Numbered from the stretch's first letter, positions 26,792-37,975 are shown. The stretch: 64,000 bases of DNA from Bradyrhizobium quebecense (GCF_013373795.3 NZ_CP088023.1:62001-126000), one strand, 5' to 3'. Numbers and translations are program-made. Notes: generated from the sequence alone by a model not told the origin.

Positions 26792-27578
26792 GGTTGAACG
26801 AAGCCGCTGCCGCGGCGTAGGGGGCAAGGTGGCATAGATCGCCTCCTGGCTGAGAGGATGTGGGTGTTGGAGCCCACCCCCTCAGACAGGAGTATCGAGA
26901 TGGCCGATTTGAGCCCTCTTCGCCGCCGCCTGATCGAAGACATGACCGTCCGCAATCTGTCGCCGGCGACGCAAAGATCCTACATCAGCGCGGTTTCGAA
27001 GTTCAGCCGCTATTTTGGCCGATCGCCTGACCGGTTAGAGCTGGAAGACGTCCGCGCCTTCCAGGTGCATTTGGTCTCGACCGGCATCTCATGGCCGGCG
27101 CTGAACCAGATCGTCTGTGCGCTACGGTTTTTCTACGGCGTCACGCTCGGCGAGGCGCTCATCCCAGAGCGCATTCCCTATGCGCGAGAACCGCGCAAGC
27201 TGCCGGTCGTTCTCAGCGCCGACGAAGTGGTTCAGTTTCTTGAAGCGGTATCGAGCCTGAAGAGCCGCGCCGCGCTCACCACCGCCTATGCGGCCGGGCT
27301 CAGGGCCTCGGAGGTTGCGGGACTGCGGATCGAAGACATCGACAGCGCCCGCGGCGTCATCCAGGTGCGCCACGGCAAGGGCGCGAAGGATCGCAACGTG
27401 ATGCTGTCGCCCCAGCTGCTGGGCATCCTGCGCACCTACTGGCGGCTCGCCCGGCCGCGGCTTTATCTGTTCCCTGGTCGTGACGAAGATCATCCGATCG
27501 ATCAGACCGTGCTGCATGCCGCCTGCCGGTCGGCGGTGAAGGCTGCGGGCCTGACCAAGCGCGTCACGCTGCACACGC
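26792..27578 (+). mobile_element. IS91-like element, 5' part only (copy 1)
   Basis: From TTGAACGAAGCCGCTGCC onward the sequence matches the complete copy at 35060-37565 base for base with few changes. It includes the leader and the first about 225 codons of the tyrosine recombinase starting at 26900 behind an AGGAG site. Identity stops at 27578. Here the recombinase frame is uninterrupted as far as it goes, unlike copy 2, but it lacks the catalytic H-x-x-R and Tyr. The open frame runs on by chance into ppk. Confidence 0.88.
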
Positions 27579-27634
27579 CCGCCGGTTTTGCGCATAAGTC
27601 GCAAATTGGGGCGAACTGGATGGATCGACTTCTG

Positions 27635-29827
27635 ATGGACTCTGCGCAAGCTGTTGAAATTAAAGAAAAAGCTCCGGAGACCGAGGGGCTGCCGGCGATT
27701 GCCTCAAGTCCCGAGCGCTTCATCAATCGCGAGCTCTCCTGGCTGCACTTCAACCGCCGCGTCCTCGAGGAAGCGGTCAATCCCAGCCACCCCATGCTGG
27801 AGCGGGTGCGATTCCTGTCGATTTCAGCGAATAACCTCGACGAATTCTTCATGGTCCGCGTCGCCGGCATCAAGGCCCAGATCCGCGAGGGCATCGCCGA
27901 GCGCAGCCCCGACGGCCTGACGCCGTCCGAGCAGCTCGCGCTGATCAACCGCACCGTCTCGCAGCTTGCCTCTGACCAGCAGGCGATCTGGCGCGACCTG
28001 CGCGGCACGCTGGCCGACGTCGGCATCGTGCTGGTCGACGGCAAGGACGTCACCAAGGCGGAACGGACCTGGATCGAGGACTACTTCCTCAACAACGTGT
28101 TTCCGCTGTTGACCCCGCTCGCCATCGACCCGGCTCACCCCTTCCCGTTCATTCCGAGCCTCGGCTTCACCATCGCGCTCCAGCTCACGCGCGCCGCCGA
28201 CGGCAAGCAGATGAACGCGCTGATTCGTATGCCCGGCAAGATCGACCGCTTCATCCGGTTGCCGGCCGAGGGCAAGGTCGTGCGGCTGATCTCGCTCGAG
28301 CAGGCGACCGGGCTGTTCATCAACCGCCTGTTCCCCGGCTACAATCTCCACGGCCAGGGCGCCTTCCGCATCATCCGCGACTCCGAGCTCGAAATCGAGG
28401 AAGAGGCCGAAGACCTCGTCCGCCTGTTCGAGACCGCTCTGAAGCGCCGCCGCCGCGGGTCCGTGATCCGGCTCGAGATCGACGGCAAGATGCCGGAGGA
28501 GCTGCGCAGCTTCGTGCAGCATGCGCTGTCGGCCGCCGACGACGAGGTCTTCCTGGTCGACGGCGTGCTCGCCATGAACGAGCTCTCGCAGCTCACCCGC
28601 CTCGACCGGCCCGATCTCGAATTCACCCCTTACGTGCCGCGCCATCCCGAGCGCGTGCGCGAGCATGGCGGCGACATCTTTGCTGCGATCCGGCAGAAGG
28701 ACCTCGTCGTCCACCATCCCTACGAATCCTTCGACGTGGTCGTGCAGTTCCTGCAGCAGGCCGCCCGCGATCCCGATGTCGTCGCGATCAAGCAGACGCT
28801 GTACCGCACCTCCAACAACTCGCCGATCGTGCGCACGCTGGCGGAAGCCGCCGAAGCCGGCAAGTCCGTCACCGCGCTGATCGAATTGAAGGCGCGCTTC
28901 GACGAGGAGGCCAACATCCGCTGGGCGCGCGACCTCGAACGCGCCGGCGTGCAGGTCGTCTACGGCTTCCTCGAACTGAAGACGCACGCGAAGCTCTCGA
29001 TGGTGGTGCGCCGCGAGGGCGGCGGCCTCACCACTTACGTCCACACCGGCACCGGCAATTATCACCCCGTCACCGCACGTATCTACACCGACCTCTCCTA
29101 CTTCACCTCGGATCCGACCATCGGCCGCGACGCGGCGCGCGTGTTCAACTTCATCACCGGTTATGCCGCGCCGAGCGATCTGGAAAAGATGGCGGTGTCG
29201 CCGCTGACGTTGCGCAAGCGCATCATCGAGCACATCCAGGGCGAGACCGCGCATGCGCGGCATGGCCGACCCGGCGCGGTCTGGATGAAGATGAATGCGC
29301 TGGTCGACCCCGACATCATCGACGCGCTCTACGAGGCCTCACAAGCCGGCGTCCAGGTCGAGCTCGTGGTGCGCGGCATCTGCTGCCTCAGGCCCGGCAT
29401 TCCAGGCCTGTCGGAGAACATCCGCGTCAAGTCGATCATCGGGCGCTTCCTGGAACACGGCCGAATCTACTGCTTCGGCATGGGCCAGGGCCTGCCGAGC
29501 GCGAAAGCGGCTGTGTATATCTCCTCGGCCGACATGATGCCACGCAACCTCGACCGCCGCGTCGAGGTGCTGTGTCCGCTGCAAAATCCCACGGTGCATC
29601 AGCAGGTTCTCGAACAGATCATGGTCGCGAATCTGAAGGACAATGAGCAGAGCTGGCAATTGTTGCCCGACGGGTCCTCGACGCGTATGAAGACCGCGAA
29701 GGGCGAGGAGCCTTTCAACGTCCACAACTACTTCATGACAAATCCGAGTCTATCTGGCCGTGGAAAGTCGCTCAAGGAATCCTCGCCGCGCCGTCTCACG
29801 CGCCGTAATGAACGTCATCAATCTTGA
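27635..29827 (+). CDS. ppk1: polyphosphate kinase 1
   Basis: From the ATG at 27635 ([14 protein letters not shown]) the product is 730 aa, normal for Ppk1, which polymerises the gamma phosphate of ATP into polyphosphate. Visible domains: N domain ([20 protein letters not shown]), head domain, and two phospholipase-D-like C domains. These carry the catalytic His in [14 protein letters not shown] and the second in [16 protein letters not shown]. The frame is open upstream into the IS91-like recombinase, but the ATG at 27635 gives the family's usual N-terminus. The natural promoter may have been replaced by the IS sequence, which ends only 57 bases upstream. Followed 15 bases later by ppx. Confidence 0.95.
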   Translation: MDSAQAVEIKEKAPETEGLPAIASSPERFINRELSWLHFNRRVLEEAVNPSHPMLERVRFLSISANNLDEFFMVRVAGIKAQIREGIAERSPDGLTPSEQLALINRTVSQLASDQQAIWRDLRGTLADVGIVLVDGKDVTKAERTWIEDYFLNNVFPLLTPLAIDPAHPFPFIPSLGFTIALQLTRAADGKQMNALIRMPGKIDRFIRLPAEGKVVRLISLEQATGLFINRLFPGYNLHGQGAFRIIRDSELEIEEEAEDLVRLFETALKRRRRGSVIRLEIDGKMPEELRSFVQHALSAADDEVFLVDGVLAMNELSQLTRLDRPDLEFTPYVPRHPERVREHGGDIFAAIRQKDLVVHHPYESFDVVVQFLQQAARDPDVVAIKQTLYRTSNNSPIVRTLAEAAEAGKSVTALIELKARFDEEANIRWARDLERAGVQVVYGFLELKTHAKLSMVVRREGGGLTTYVHTGTGNYHPVTARIYTDLSYFTSDPTIGRDAARVFNFITGYAAPSDLEKMAVSPLTLRKRIIEHIQGETAHARHGRPGAVWMKMNALVDPDIIDALYEASQAGVQVELVVRGICCLRPGIPGLSENIRVKSIIGRFLEHGRIYCFGMGQGLPSAKAAVYISSADMMPRNLDRRVEVLCPLQNPTVHQQVLEQIMVANLKDNEQSWQLLPDGSSTRMKTAKGEEPFNVHNYFMTNPSLSGRGKSLKESSPRRLTRRNERHQS

Positions 29828-29842
29828 TCCGGGATCGAGGAC

Positions 29843-31345
29843 GTGAAGCGGCCGCGTAAGCGCGGCTCGAGCGTCGCGGTCATCGATATCGGTTCCAACT
29901 CGGTCCGTCTCGTCGTCTACGAGGGACTGACGCGGAGCCTCATTCCGATCTTCAACGAGAAGACGCTGTGCGGCCTCGGGCGCGAGGTGCAGAGCACGGG
30001 CCTGCTTGCGCCCGATGCCGTCGACAAGGCGCTGACCTCGCTGAAGCGGTTCCGGGCCCTGTGCCGCGTCATGCAGGTCGGTCGCGTGTTTGCGATTGCG
30101 ACCGCAGCCTGCCGCGATGCCTCCAACGGCCCCGACTTCATCGCGAAAGCCGAGCGCATCTGCGCCGTGAAGATCGAAATCCTGTCGGGCCCGCGCGAGG
30201 CACGGCTGTCGGCGCTCGGCGTGATCTCCGGCATCCATCATCCCGACGGCATCGTCGGCGATCTCGGCGGCGGCTCGCTCGAGCTGATCGATGTGCGCAA
30301 GAACAGCGTGCGCAGCGGCGTGACGCTGCCGCTCGGCGGCCTCGCGCTCCAGGACCTCGCGCACAAATCGCTCAAGCGCGCCGACCGCATCGTGCGCGAG
30401 GAGCTCGACGAGGTGCCGCAGCTCACCGCCGGCCGCGGCCGCACCTTCTACGCCGTCGGCGGCACTTGGCGCGCGCTTGCGCGCATCCACATCATCCAGA
30501 GCGGCTATCCGCTCCAGGTGATGCACGGCTACTCCATTTCCGCAGCTGAAGCGCTCGACTTTTCGCGTCGTCTCCGCCGGCTTGCGGCCGCCGACATGCT
30601 GGCCGACATCGAGATCGTCGCGGATGCCAGGCGCCCGCTCCTCACCTATGCGGCGCTGGTGCTCGAGCACATCATCCGCGTGGCGAAACCCAAGTCCATC
30701 GTGTTCTCGACCTTCGGCGTGCGCGAGGGCCTCTTGCACGAGAAACTGTCGGAATCCGAGCGCAACAAGGACGGGCTGATCTGCGCCGCGGAAGAGCTCA
30801 ATCAGCTGCTGTCGCGTTCGGCAAAGCACGCCCGCGAGCTGATCGCCTGGACCGACCGCCTCGCGCGCGTGGTGAAGCTGCGCGAGACCGAAGAGGACCG
30901 CCGCTTGCGCCACACCGCGTGCCTGCTCTCCGACATCGGCTGGCGCGTGCATCCCGACCATCGCGGCGAGCAGACGCTGAGCCTGGTCGTCAACGGCAAT
31001 TTCGGCGCAATCACCCACACCGAGCGCGCCTTCGTCGGCCTGTCCGTGTTCTACCGCTATGCGGGCCTGAGCGAGGAGAACCAGCCGCCGGTGACCATGC
31101 AGGAGCTGCTGACACCGGCCCAGCTCGAACGCGCCCGTCTGCTGGGCGCGGCGTTCCGCGTCGCCCATCTGATCTCGGCGGCACGCCCGGGTGTGCTGCC
31201 GGCCACGCATTTCCGCAGCCAGGGCCGCAATCTGATGCTGGTGTCCGAGCACCGGCTCGTCGACCTCGTCGCCGACCGCGTCGGCAGCCGCTTCCGCGCC
31301 CTCGCCCGCCTGATCGGCCGCTCCGGCTCGATCGTGCGACGCTAG
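29843..31345 (+). CDS. ppx: exopolyphosphatase (Ppx/GppA family)
   Basis: The 500-aa protein starts with GTG behind GAGG, 15 bases after ppk. It has the ASKHA phosphate-binding motifs VAVIDIGSNSVRLVVYEG and GIVGDLGGGSLELIDV and the catalytic Glu region ILSGPREARLSALG. A C-terminal HD-like helical domain follows from about residue 310 (RLRHTACLLSDIGWRVHPDH). It hydrolyses polyphosphate from chain ends, or pppGpp, and is the natural partner of ppk in an operon. Its stop overlaps the stop of the convergent PepSY gene by 4 bases. Confidence 0.94.
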   Translation: MKRPRKRGSSVAVIDIGSNSVRLVVYEGLTRSLIPIFNEKTLCGLGREVQSTGLLAPDAVDKALTSLKRFRALCRVMQVGRVFAIATAACRDASNGPDFIAKAERICAVKIEILSGPREARLSALGVISGIHHPDGIVGDLGGGSLELIDVRKNSVRSGVTLPLGGLALQDLAHKSLKRADRIVREELDEVPQLTAGRGRTFYAVGGTWRALARIHIIQSGYPLQVMHGYSISAAEALDFSRRLRRLAAADMLADIEIVADARRPLLTYAALVLEHIIRVAKPKSIVFSTFGVREGLLHEKLSESERNKDGLICAAEELNQLLSRSAKHARELIAWTDRLARVVKLRETEEDRRLRHTACLLSDIGWRVHPDHRGEQTLSLVVNGNFGAITHTERAFVGLSVFYRYAGLSEENQPPVTMQELLTPAQLERARLLGAAFRVAHLISAARPGVLPATHFRSQGRNLMLVSEHRLVDLVADRVGSRFRALARLIGRSGSIVRR

Positions 31346-32508
31346 ACCGGCGAGCCGGTCCTGATCCTTCCCGGACGTTTCTTGAGCCACATGATCGCGC
31401 CGCTGATGAACAGGGCGAGAGGTGCGAAGCCGGCTGCGAACACCAACAGGCGCCCGATCAGCCCGAACGTCGCGCCGTTATGGATCCAGAGCTGTTCGGC
31501 CAGATAGCGATCCCCCATCGACATCGCGGCCGAAGTGCGATCGTGCACCACCGCGCCACTCCATGGATCGAGCCAGATCGCTCCCCGGGCACGTAGCGCG
31601 GGATCGGCACCCTCCGCCCGGCACTGCACCCGCCAGGTGTTGCGCGTTTCGGTGGGCGGGTTCAGCATGGCAACCGCTATGCCCGGCTTGGCCGATTGCG
31701 CGTTCCGCATGATCGCATCAGGTGATAGCGGCGGTGTCCCTGCGGGGGGCGGCGCTTCGATCCGCGGCGACGGATCGGCTGTCGGTTGCGACACAAGGCC
31801 AACGATGGGACGCACGACGTCGGGAAAAATGATCCCGACGCCGGTCATCGAGATCACCGTGAGCGCGAGCAGCGCCCAAAAGCCGGCCGTGCCGTGGACG
31901 TCGAAAACAAATCGAAGCAGCGAAACGTCCCTGCGGACCGACACCGATCGCCAGAATCGACCCGGCCTCGGCCACCACAAGATGAGGCCTGACATGGCCA
32001 GGCCGAGCAGCATGAACCCGGCAACGCCGACCAGCTCTTTGCCCCACCACTCGTAGAGCAGCAGCGTGTAGTGCAGACGATAAACCTTGAGGGAGAACGC
32101 GTTGATGTAGTCACGCCGCCCGAGCACCTTCCCGTTCGAAGGATCGACCATGGTCGTCCAGCGATTCGGGTCGCGGCCTTTCGCAGTTTCATGCGCATGT
32201 ATCACGACCCAGACCGGCCAGGTCCGATCCGGCGCGAGGATCGTGGCAATCGGCGCGGGATCCGCTGCCGCGGCCGCGCGCATCACCTCGCTCAACGTAG
32301 CCTCTCGTTCCCGACCGGCGGGAGTGTAAAGCGCCGGGTTCAGGGCGGCGTCGATTTCCCGATAGAAGACGATGAAGCTTCCCGTGAGGCCGATCAGCAC
32401 CACGACGATGCCGCCGAGCAATCCGAGCCATCGATGAGCCCACAGAAGCCCACGCCGTGCGCGTCCGGTGAGGTTCGGGGCCGGCAACATCGCCGTTGCA
32501 CGCGTCAA
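31342..32508 (-). CDS. PepSY-domain membrane protein, siderophore-linked type
   Basis: The 388-aa protein has four predicted membrane segments: near residues 25-50 (HRWLGLLGGIVVVLIGLTGS), 150-180 (GVAGFMLLGLAMSGLILWWP), 205-230 and a C-terminal one (LLVFAAGFAPLALFISGAIM). Periplasmic PepSY repeats lie between them. The C-terminus is basic (WLKKRPGRIRTG). This PiuB/PepSY_TM plan is found with TonB-dependent ferric siderophore receptors and is thought to help reduce or release iron. It lies 12 bases after such a receptor gene in the same direction, so the two are one operon. Confidence 0.85.
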   Translation of the reverse strand: MTRATAMLPAPNLTGRARRGLLWAHRWLGLLGGIVVVLIGLTGSFIVFYREIDAALNPALYTPAGREREATLSEVMRAAAAADPAPIATILAPDRTWPVWVVIHAHETAKGRDPNRWTTMVDPSNGKVLGRRDYINAFSLKVYRLHYTLLLYEWWGKELVGVAGFMLLGLAMSGLILWWPRPGRFWRSVSVRRDVSLLRFVFDVHGTAGFWALLALTVISMTGVGIIFPDVVRPIVGLVSQPTADPSPRIEAPPPAGTPPLSPDAIMRNAQSAKPGIAVAMLNPPTETRNTWRVQCRAEGADPALRARGAIWLDPWSGAVVHDRTSAAMSMGDRYLAEQLWIHNGATFGLIGRLLVFAAGFAPLALFISGAIMWLKKRPGRIRTGSPV

Positions 32509-32520
32509 AGCCGACCCGCC

Positions 32521-34853
32521 TCAGAAATCCGTCGACATCGACAATAGCAGGGTTCGCGGTACACCTTGCGACAATGCGGAGAAGCTCGCCACGCCAGCCC
32601 AGTAATTGGTATCGAACACGTTCTGAACCAGGGCCCGAAGCGTCACCGGCCGGTTGTTGATCCGCGTGTTGTAGCGGGCACCCAGGTCGAGCCTCGTCCA
32701 GGCCGGAACGACCTGCGTGTTCGCCGCATCCAGATATTGGTGTCCCGTATAGATGGTGTTTGCGACCAACGTCAGTCCGGGTGCGAACGGCGTGTCCCAT
32801 TCGGCGGACAGGTTTGCCTGCACCTGAGGCACACCGATCGGCGTCTTGCCGAGATTGGTTGGCGTGCTTGTCTTTGTCAGCTCCGCATCGATCAACGTCA
32901 CGCCGCCAAGGACTCGTATGCCCGGCTGCACCTCTCCGAATACGGTGAACTCCAGGCCGCGATTGCGCTGTTCGGCGTCGGCCCGGAAGATCTTGTCGAC
33001 ACCCAATTGTCCCGACGGCTTGGTGATCTGGAACACGCTGATCGTGGTGGCCAGCATTCCGAAGTCGACCTTGACGCCTGCCTCGTGCTGCTTGCTGAAG
33101 TAAGGCGCAAGAACTTCCCCCTGATTGCTCGCGGTCGTCGGTGCGACGTCGCCCTTGCTGAGCCCTTCCATGTAGTTGGTGTAGAGCGAAACGTTGCTCC
33201 AGGACTTGACGACGAGGCCGACCATCGGCGTGAGCGCCGTCTGGTCATAGGAGGACGTGACCGCTCCCGTGGTGGTATTGAAGTTGTTGGACTTCACCCC
33301 CTGCTGGCGCACGCCGACGGTCAGCTGAAGGCGCTCCTGAAAAACCGACAAAGTGTCAGCCAGCGCCAAGCCGGTCAATTCGGTATCCGAAAGCTTCGGA
33401 ACAGTCGCGGGAGCAGCAACGAGCTGCTCAGGACGGGCGATCGGCGCATAGATGTTGGACAGAACCGGCGTCCCGGACACAGAGCCCCGTGAGATCTGAT
33501 CCGTGTAGTAGCTGCCCCGGAAACTCACGGCGTGACTGATCGCGCCAGTTTCAAACCGGGCGCGCACACCGGCGTCGGCGACATTCCTGTCGATATCGAA
33601 TTTGAAGCGTCCCGGTGTCGACGTGGTGTTGCCGGCCGCGTTCAGGATCGTCGGCGTGCCGAACAAGCGATCGACCTGGGTCCTGCCGCCACCGCCGTCG
33701 GCGAACACCGTCACGGAATCCGTCACATCGTATTCGGCGCGCGCCAGCAGCGAGTTGTCATGAACCTTGGCCCATTCCCAGGCCTGCGTGACATTGCGCC
33801 TCCCGACCGGCGCGGTCGGGACAGCTACGCCTGTTGCGACCAGAAACGGTCTCGTGGGCGCGTCGAACTTTTCTTCCTGATCGATGAAGTCGAGCGATGC
33901 TCTGAATTTCTCACCGCGATAATCGAATGCGGCGGCGCCGACATGCGCCTGCCGGTTCTGGTTGTCCAGCGGCGTATCACCATTGTGATAGCTGCCATTG
34001 ACGCGAATTCCGAATTCGCGGTTCTCGCCGAACCGTCGGCTGACGTCGAGATGCGTGCCGAACTGGCTGTTCGTCGCGTAGTCGGTCGTAACCCGTGTGA
34101 GATCGACATCAGAGGCACGCTTCGGGACGATATTGATGGTGCCCCCGACGCTGCTGTTCGGGGCCATCCCGTAAAGTAGCGCGGTCGGGCCCTTGATGAT
34201 CTCGATCCGTTCGACGTAGTCGGTGAAGACACGGTAGTTCGGTGCAACACCGTAGACACCGTTGAAGGCAATTTCTCCGACATTCCCCTCGCCGATCGGA
34301 AAGCCGCGGATGAGAAGGAGTCGAGAATGCCGCCGGTCTGGCCGGTGAAACGGACCGAAGGGTCGTTGCTGACGACGTCGGCTATCGTGCTGGCCTGTTG
34401 ATCTTCGATTTTCTTCGCCGTGTAACTGGTGACGTTGAACGGCGTGTCCATGAAATCCCTGTTGCCCAGCAAGCCGATCTGGCCTCCGCGGGCGACCTGC
34501 CCACCTGAGTAGGAGGGCGGGAGTGCGCCGGGCCTTGCGGCAGCGGGGTTCGCTTCCGCTTGCATCCTGGCCCGCTCATTCGCGGGCGCGCTTTGACGGC
34601 CCGCCCTTCGACTTGGGTTCAAACGCGGGCGTGCACGCTGCTTCGGCACGTCGGCAGTGACGGTCACCGCCGGCAAGGCTGTCGCCGTCTCCGGCGCAGC
34701 GCTTTGCGCGCTGGTGCGGTGAAGGAAGCCGTCGCTGAAAAAGGCGATGGAGACCAGAGAGGCCGCGAAGGCAGTCGGTCTGGAGAACTTCGGATGTGAT
34801 TTGACGGTAGCGGCAAGAATAGCAACAGGGCGGCAGGTGGCTCTCGAAGACAT
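32521..34853 (-). pseudogene. TonB-dependent siderophore receptor with one frameshift
   Basis: The two frames together would give about 777 aa. The N-terminus has a signal-like stretch and a linker (LPAVTVTADVPKQRARPR). The plug domain follows (FNVTSYTAKKIEDQQASTIA, SNDPSVRFTGQTGGILDSF), and the barrel ends in PRTLLLSMSTDF with the terminal Phe expected for outer-membrane insertion. Near 34318 a single C seems lost: minus-strand GACTCCTTCTCATCC in place of CTTCCTCATCC, which would read SFLIRGF. The receptor is broken unless this is a sequencing error. It would import a ferric siderophore across the outer membrane. Confidence 0.85.
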
Positions 34854-34861
34854 CTCTCAAC

Positions 34862-35059
34862 AGCTTCCGGTTTGACAGGAATAAATACCGGAGCGACGTG
34901 CCGCTGCACGAGCCGCCAAGTCAATAAAAACGCCTTTATTTTGTCGTCCGTGAACAAGGCTCTAAGCGATTGAGCGAGAGTCTGTTTTTCGGATTTGAGA
35001 CGGTTTGAGATTGCAGGGATTGGGAGGTAAAGACCGCCAAAGCCTGCAAATTCGATTGT
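34862..35059. promoter_or_regulatory. probable promoter region of the receptor operon
   Basis: This gene-free 200 bp lies upstream of the receptor start and is cut on the right by the IS91-like element. Short AT-rich tracts are present (AATAAATACC, CAATAAAAACGCC). No clear Fur box or sigma-70 pair was identified. Confidence 0.35.
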
Positions 35060-35168
35060 GGATTGAACGAAGCCGCTGCCGCGGCGTAGGGGGCAAGGTG
35101 GCATAGATCGCCTCCTGGCTGAGAGGATGTGGGTGTTGGATCCCACCCCCTCAGACAGGAGTATCGAG

Positions 35169-36030
35169 ATGGCCGATTTGAGCCCTCTTCGCCGCCGCCT
35201 GATCGAAGACATGACCGTCCGCAATCTGTCGCCGGCGACGCAAAGATCCTACATCAGCGCGGTTTCGAAGTTCAGCCGCTATTTTGGCCGATCGCCTGAC
35301 CGGTTAGAGCTGGAAGACGTCCGCGCCTTCCAGGTGCATTTGGTCTCGACCGGCATCTCATGGCCGGCGCTGAACCAGATCGTCTGTGCGCTACGGTTTT
35401 TCTACGGCGTCACGCTCGGCGAGGCGCTCATCCCAGAGCGCATTCCCTATGCGCGAGAACCGCGCAAGCTGCCGGTCGTTCTCAGCGCCGACGAAGTGGT
35501 TCAGTTTCTTGAAGCGGTATCGAGCCTGAAGAGCCGCGCCGCGCTCACCACCGCCTATGCGGCCGGGCTCAGGGCCTCGGAGGTTGCGGGACTGCGGATC
35601 GAAGACATCGACAGCGCCCGCGGCGTCATCCAGGTGCGCCACGGCAAGGGCGCGAAGGATCGCAACGTGATGCTGTCGCCCCAGCTGCTGGGCATCCTGC
35701 GCACCTACTGGCGGCTCGCCCGGCCGCGGCTTTATCTGTTCCCTGGTCGTGACGAAGATCATCCGATCGATCAGACCGTGCTGCATGCCGCCTGCCGGTC
35801 GGCGGTGAAGGCTGCGGGCCTGACCAAGCAGCGTCACGCTGCACACGCTGCGCCACAGCTTCGCGACACATCTTCTCGAGAACGGAACCGATATCCGGAT
35901 CATCCAGGTCTTGCTCGGGCACAATAATTTGTCGTCGACAGCGCGCTACACGCAGGTCGCCACCGATACGATCCGAGCGACGCAGAGCCCGCTCGATCGC
36001 CTGTCGCTGGAGGTGACGCCACCTGGATGA
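35169..36030 (+). pseudogene. tyrosine recombinase of IS91-like element, frameshifted
   Basis: The start at 35169 ([20 protein letters not shown]) follows AGGAGTATCGAG. A core-binding SAM-like domain ([19 protein letters not shown]) and the first catalytic Arg ([19 protein letters not shown]) are intact. At about 35829 one extra A (CCAAGCAGCGTCACG; copy 1 has CCAAGCGCGTCACG) shifts the frame. In the restored frame the box [28 protein letters not shown] with the nucleophile Tyr, and the C-terminus to the TGA at 36028-36030 follow. So this copy is inactive as sequenced. Confidence 0.88.
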
Positions 36031-37277
36031 CCCGCAGCGGGATGCGGGTCATGACCCGCTCCGACATCCGCTCCAACAGGCCCGCCATCGAGATTGCCGA
36101 TATTCTGTGCCGGCATGGCGACGCCTATCGCCGTGTACATGCCGGTCATCTGGGGCGGGTCGAGCGGCGCGTGATGAGCGCGATCGTTGCGTGCCGGACC
36201 GAGGCGCTCGGCGGCCACATGCAGGCTTGCGACGACTGCGGCACGACACGCGTTGCCTATAATTCCTGCCGCAATCGGCACTGTCCGAAGTGTCAGGGGA
36301 GAGCCCGAGCCGCGTGGCTCGCCGCGCGTCAAGCCGACCTGCTTCCGGTTCCCTATTTCCACGTCGTCTTTACACTTCCCGCACCGATCGCCGCGATCGC
36401 TTTCCAGAACAAGGCCGTCGTCTATGCCATCCTGTTCAAGGCTGCCGCCGAGGCGATGACGACGCTCGCCGCCAATCCACGCCGGCTCGGCGGTGCGATC
36501 GGCGGCGTCGCCGTCCTCCACACCTGGGGACAGACGCTGATGCATCATCCCCACGTCCATTGCGTCGTTCCGGGTGGCGGCCTCTCGCCCGATGGCGCGC
36601 GCTGGACCGCTTGCCGACCGAACTTCTTCCTGGCCGTCAAACCGTTGTCCAGACTATTTCGCACACTTTTTCTCAAACGTCTGTCGGCAGCCTTCAACTC
36701 CGGTGCCTTGCGTTTCTTCGGCGATCTCGGAGCTCTGGCCGAGCCGGCTGCCTTTGCGGCCCACCTCGACGCCATGCGACGCATCAACTGGGTTGTTTAC
36801 GCCAAGCGGCCCTTCGGCGGACCCGCACAGGTCCTGGCCTATCTCGGCCGCTACACCCATCGCGTCGCGATCGCCAACAGCCGGCTCGTCGCACTCGACG
36901 ACGATCATGTCGCCTTCTCATGGAAGGACTATCGCCAAAACAGCGCGACAAAGATCATGAATCTCAAGCCCGATGAGTTCATTCGCCGTTTCCTGCTTCA
37001 TACGCTGCCTGACGGCTTCCACCGCATCCGCCACTTCGGCTTCATGGCCAACCGCCATCGCGCTGCCAAGCTCGCCCTTTGCCGCGAACTTCTCGATCAT
37101 GAGCGAACAGCCCCAAACGATGGCCAGCCGTCGCCTGTGGATTCGGAGGCTCAAACCCGGGCCGAGGTTCCTGCCTGTCCCGATTGTGGTGGCGTCATGC
37201 GCATCATTGAGCGCTTTCGACATAGCTTCAGACGCCCCAGCCCTCGAACATCACCGTTCCGATGCGACACATCGTGA
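36027..37277 (+). CDS. IS91-family HUH transposase
   Basis: The 416-aa protein overlaps the recombinase stop by ATGA. It has the N-terminal zinc-finger ([19 protein letters not shown], then PKCQ) and the Y2_Tnp catalytic domain. The metal-binding HUH motif is [13 protein letters not shown] near residues 172-184, and the nucleophile Tyr region is [18 protein letters not shown]. The C-terminus carries another Cys pair ([14 protein letters not shown]). It would drive rolling-circle transposition. The frame is full length. Confidence 0.93.
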   Translation: MTRSGMRVMTRSDIRSNRPAIEIADILCRHGDAYRRVHAGHLGRVERRVMSAIVACRTEALGGHMQACDDCGTTRVAYNSCRNRHCPKCQGRARAAWLAARQADLLPVPYFHVVFTLPAPIAAIAFQNKAVVYAILFKAAAEAMTTLAANPRRLGGAIGGVAVLHTWGQTLMHHPHVHCVVPGGGLSPDGARWTACRPNFFLAVKPLSRLFRTLFLKRLSAAFNSGALRFFGDLGALAEPAAFAAHLDAMRRINWVVYAKRPFGGPAQVLAYLGRYTHRVAIANSRLVALDDDHVAFSWKDYRQNSATKIMNLKPDEFIRRFLLHTLPDGFHRIRHFGFMANRHRAAKLALCRELLDHERTAPNDGQPSPVDSEAQTRAEVPACPDCGGVMRIIERFRHSFRRPSPRTSPFRCDTS

Positions 37278-37693
37278 GCCAAGTCATGTCGTGCACGACG
37301 ATCATCATTCGTCATTTCGCTCCCAGCGTCTCGATCATCGCGGACGATGTCGAATCCGTGCTGTCACACTGCGCGACAACAACCGTCCGATGCAGCAAAA
37401 GGCCTATCGCGATCTCAGGCGAAGCGCGTCTGATCTCAACTCTTCCAGGATGCGCACTCCTGTGTCTCTGCCTCACGCGCCGAGCCAGCAGATCGGGCAT
37501 GGCGATCTCGAACAATCCCCATAGCTGCAAAACCGCGAATAGCCTCCCGCGCCTTCGTTCAATCCGGCTTCAATGAGGTCGCGTCATAAGCGCCTGCCGC
37601 GCCCTCGCGTGAGCGCGACCTCACAGAACCCTCCAGATTCTCAAATCAGACGGAACGTGATTCAAGGCTTTCTTTTAGGAGAATGCCTTGGGT

Positions 37694-37975
37694 GTTATGG
37701 ATCGGCTCGTCCTGAGCGAGCCGCAATGGGACCGTATTTCCGGCTTGATCATCGGTCGGCCGGACCAGCGTGGTTCGACGGGCCGCGACAACCGGATGTT
37801 TGTCGAAGGCGTGTTGTGGATCGTTCGAACCGGTTCGCCGTGGCGTGATCTGCCCGAAGCGTTCGGCGAATGGAACAGCGTATTCCGACGCTTCAGCCGG
37901 TGGAGCGCCAAGGGGGTCTGGCTGCGAATGTTCGAAGCGCTCGCAGCTGGTGCGGCTCGCAAAGGGAGCCGCCGG
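37694..37975 (+). pseudogene. IS5-family (IS427-type) transposase, N-terminal fragment
   Basis: Starting at the ATG at 37697-37699 region behind AGGAG, the frame reads LVLSEPQWDRISGLIIGRP, VLWIVRTGSPWRDLPEAFGE and FRRFSRWSAKGVWLRMFEAL. It loses similarity near 37950, before the catalytic Asp residues. The following DNA (to 38310) carries a C-terminal-type scrap SYGRIGKFALIKHQRYAHAK of another transposase and further unrecognised debris. Confidence 0.75.

Larger units (their letters stand above)
35060..37565 (+). mobile_element. complete IS91-like element (copy 2)
   Basis: The ends are inverted: GGATTGAACGAAG at 35060-35072 and CTTCGTTCAATCC at 37553-37565. Inside are a tyrosine recombinase (frameshifted) and an HUH transposase joined by an ATGA overlap. 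This two-gene plan is known for some IS91 relatives. Partial copies share the left end at 26792 and 50629. Confidence 0.88.

Noticed and set aside
27824..29263. 479-codon minus-strand open frame opposite ppk
   Set aside because: Shadow of ppk; no start signal and Arg/Ala/Gly-rich nonsense composition.
26858..29827. Single 989-residue recombinase-polyphosphate kinase fusion protein
   Set aside because: The join is at an IS break point, the recombinase part lacks its active site, and ppk has its own start; treated as two features.
29750..31390. 546-codon minus-strand open frame opposite ppx
   Set aside because: It mirrors the codon pattern of the real ppx gene; high-GC third positions keep the opposite strand open. 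The residues are low-complexity and unrecognisable.
36027..36060. Strong hairpin (GACCCGCAGCGGGATGCGGGTC) as a terminator
   Set aside because: It lies at the start of the IS91 transposase coding region, between overlapping genes, so termination there is unlikely.
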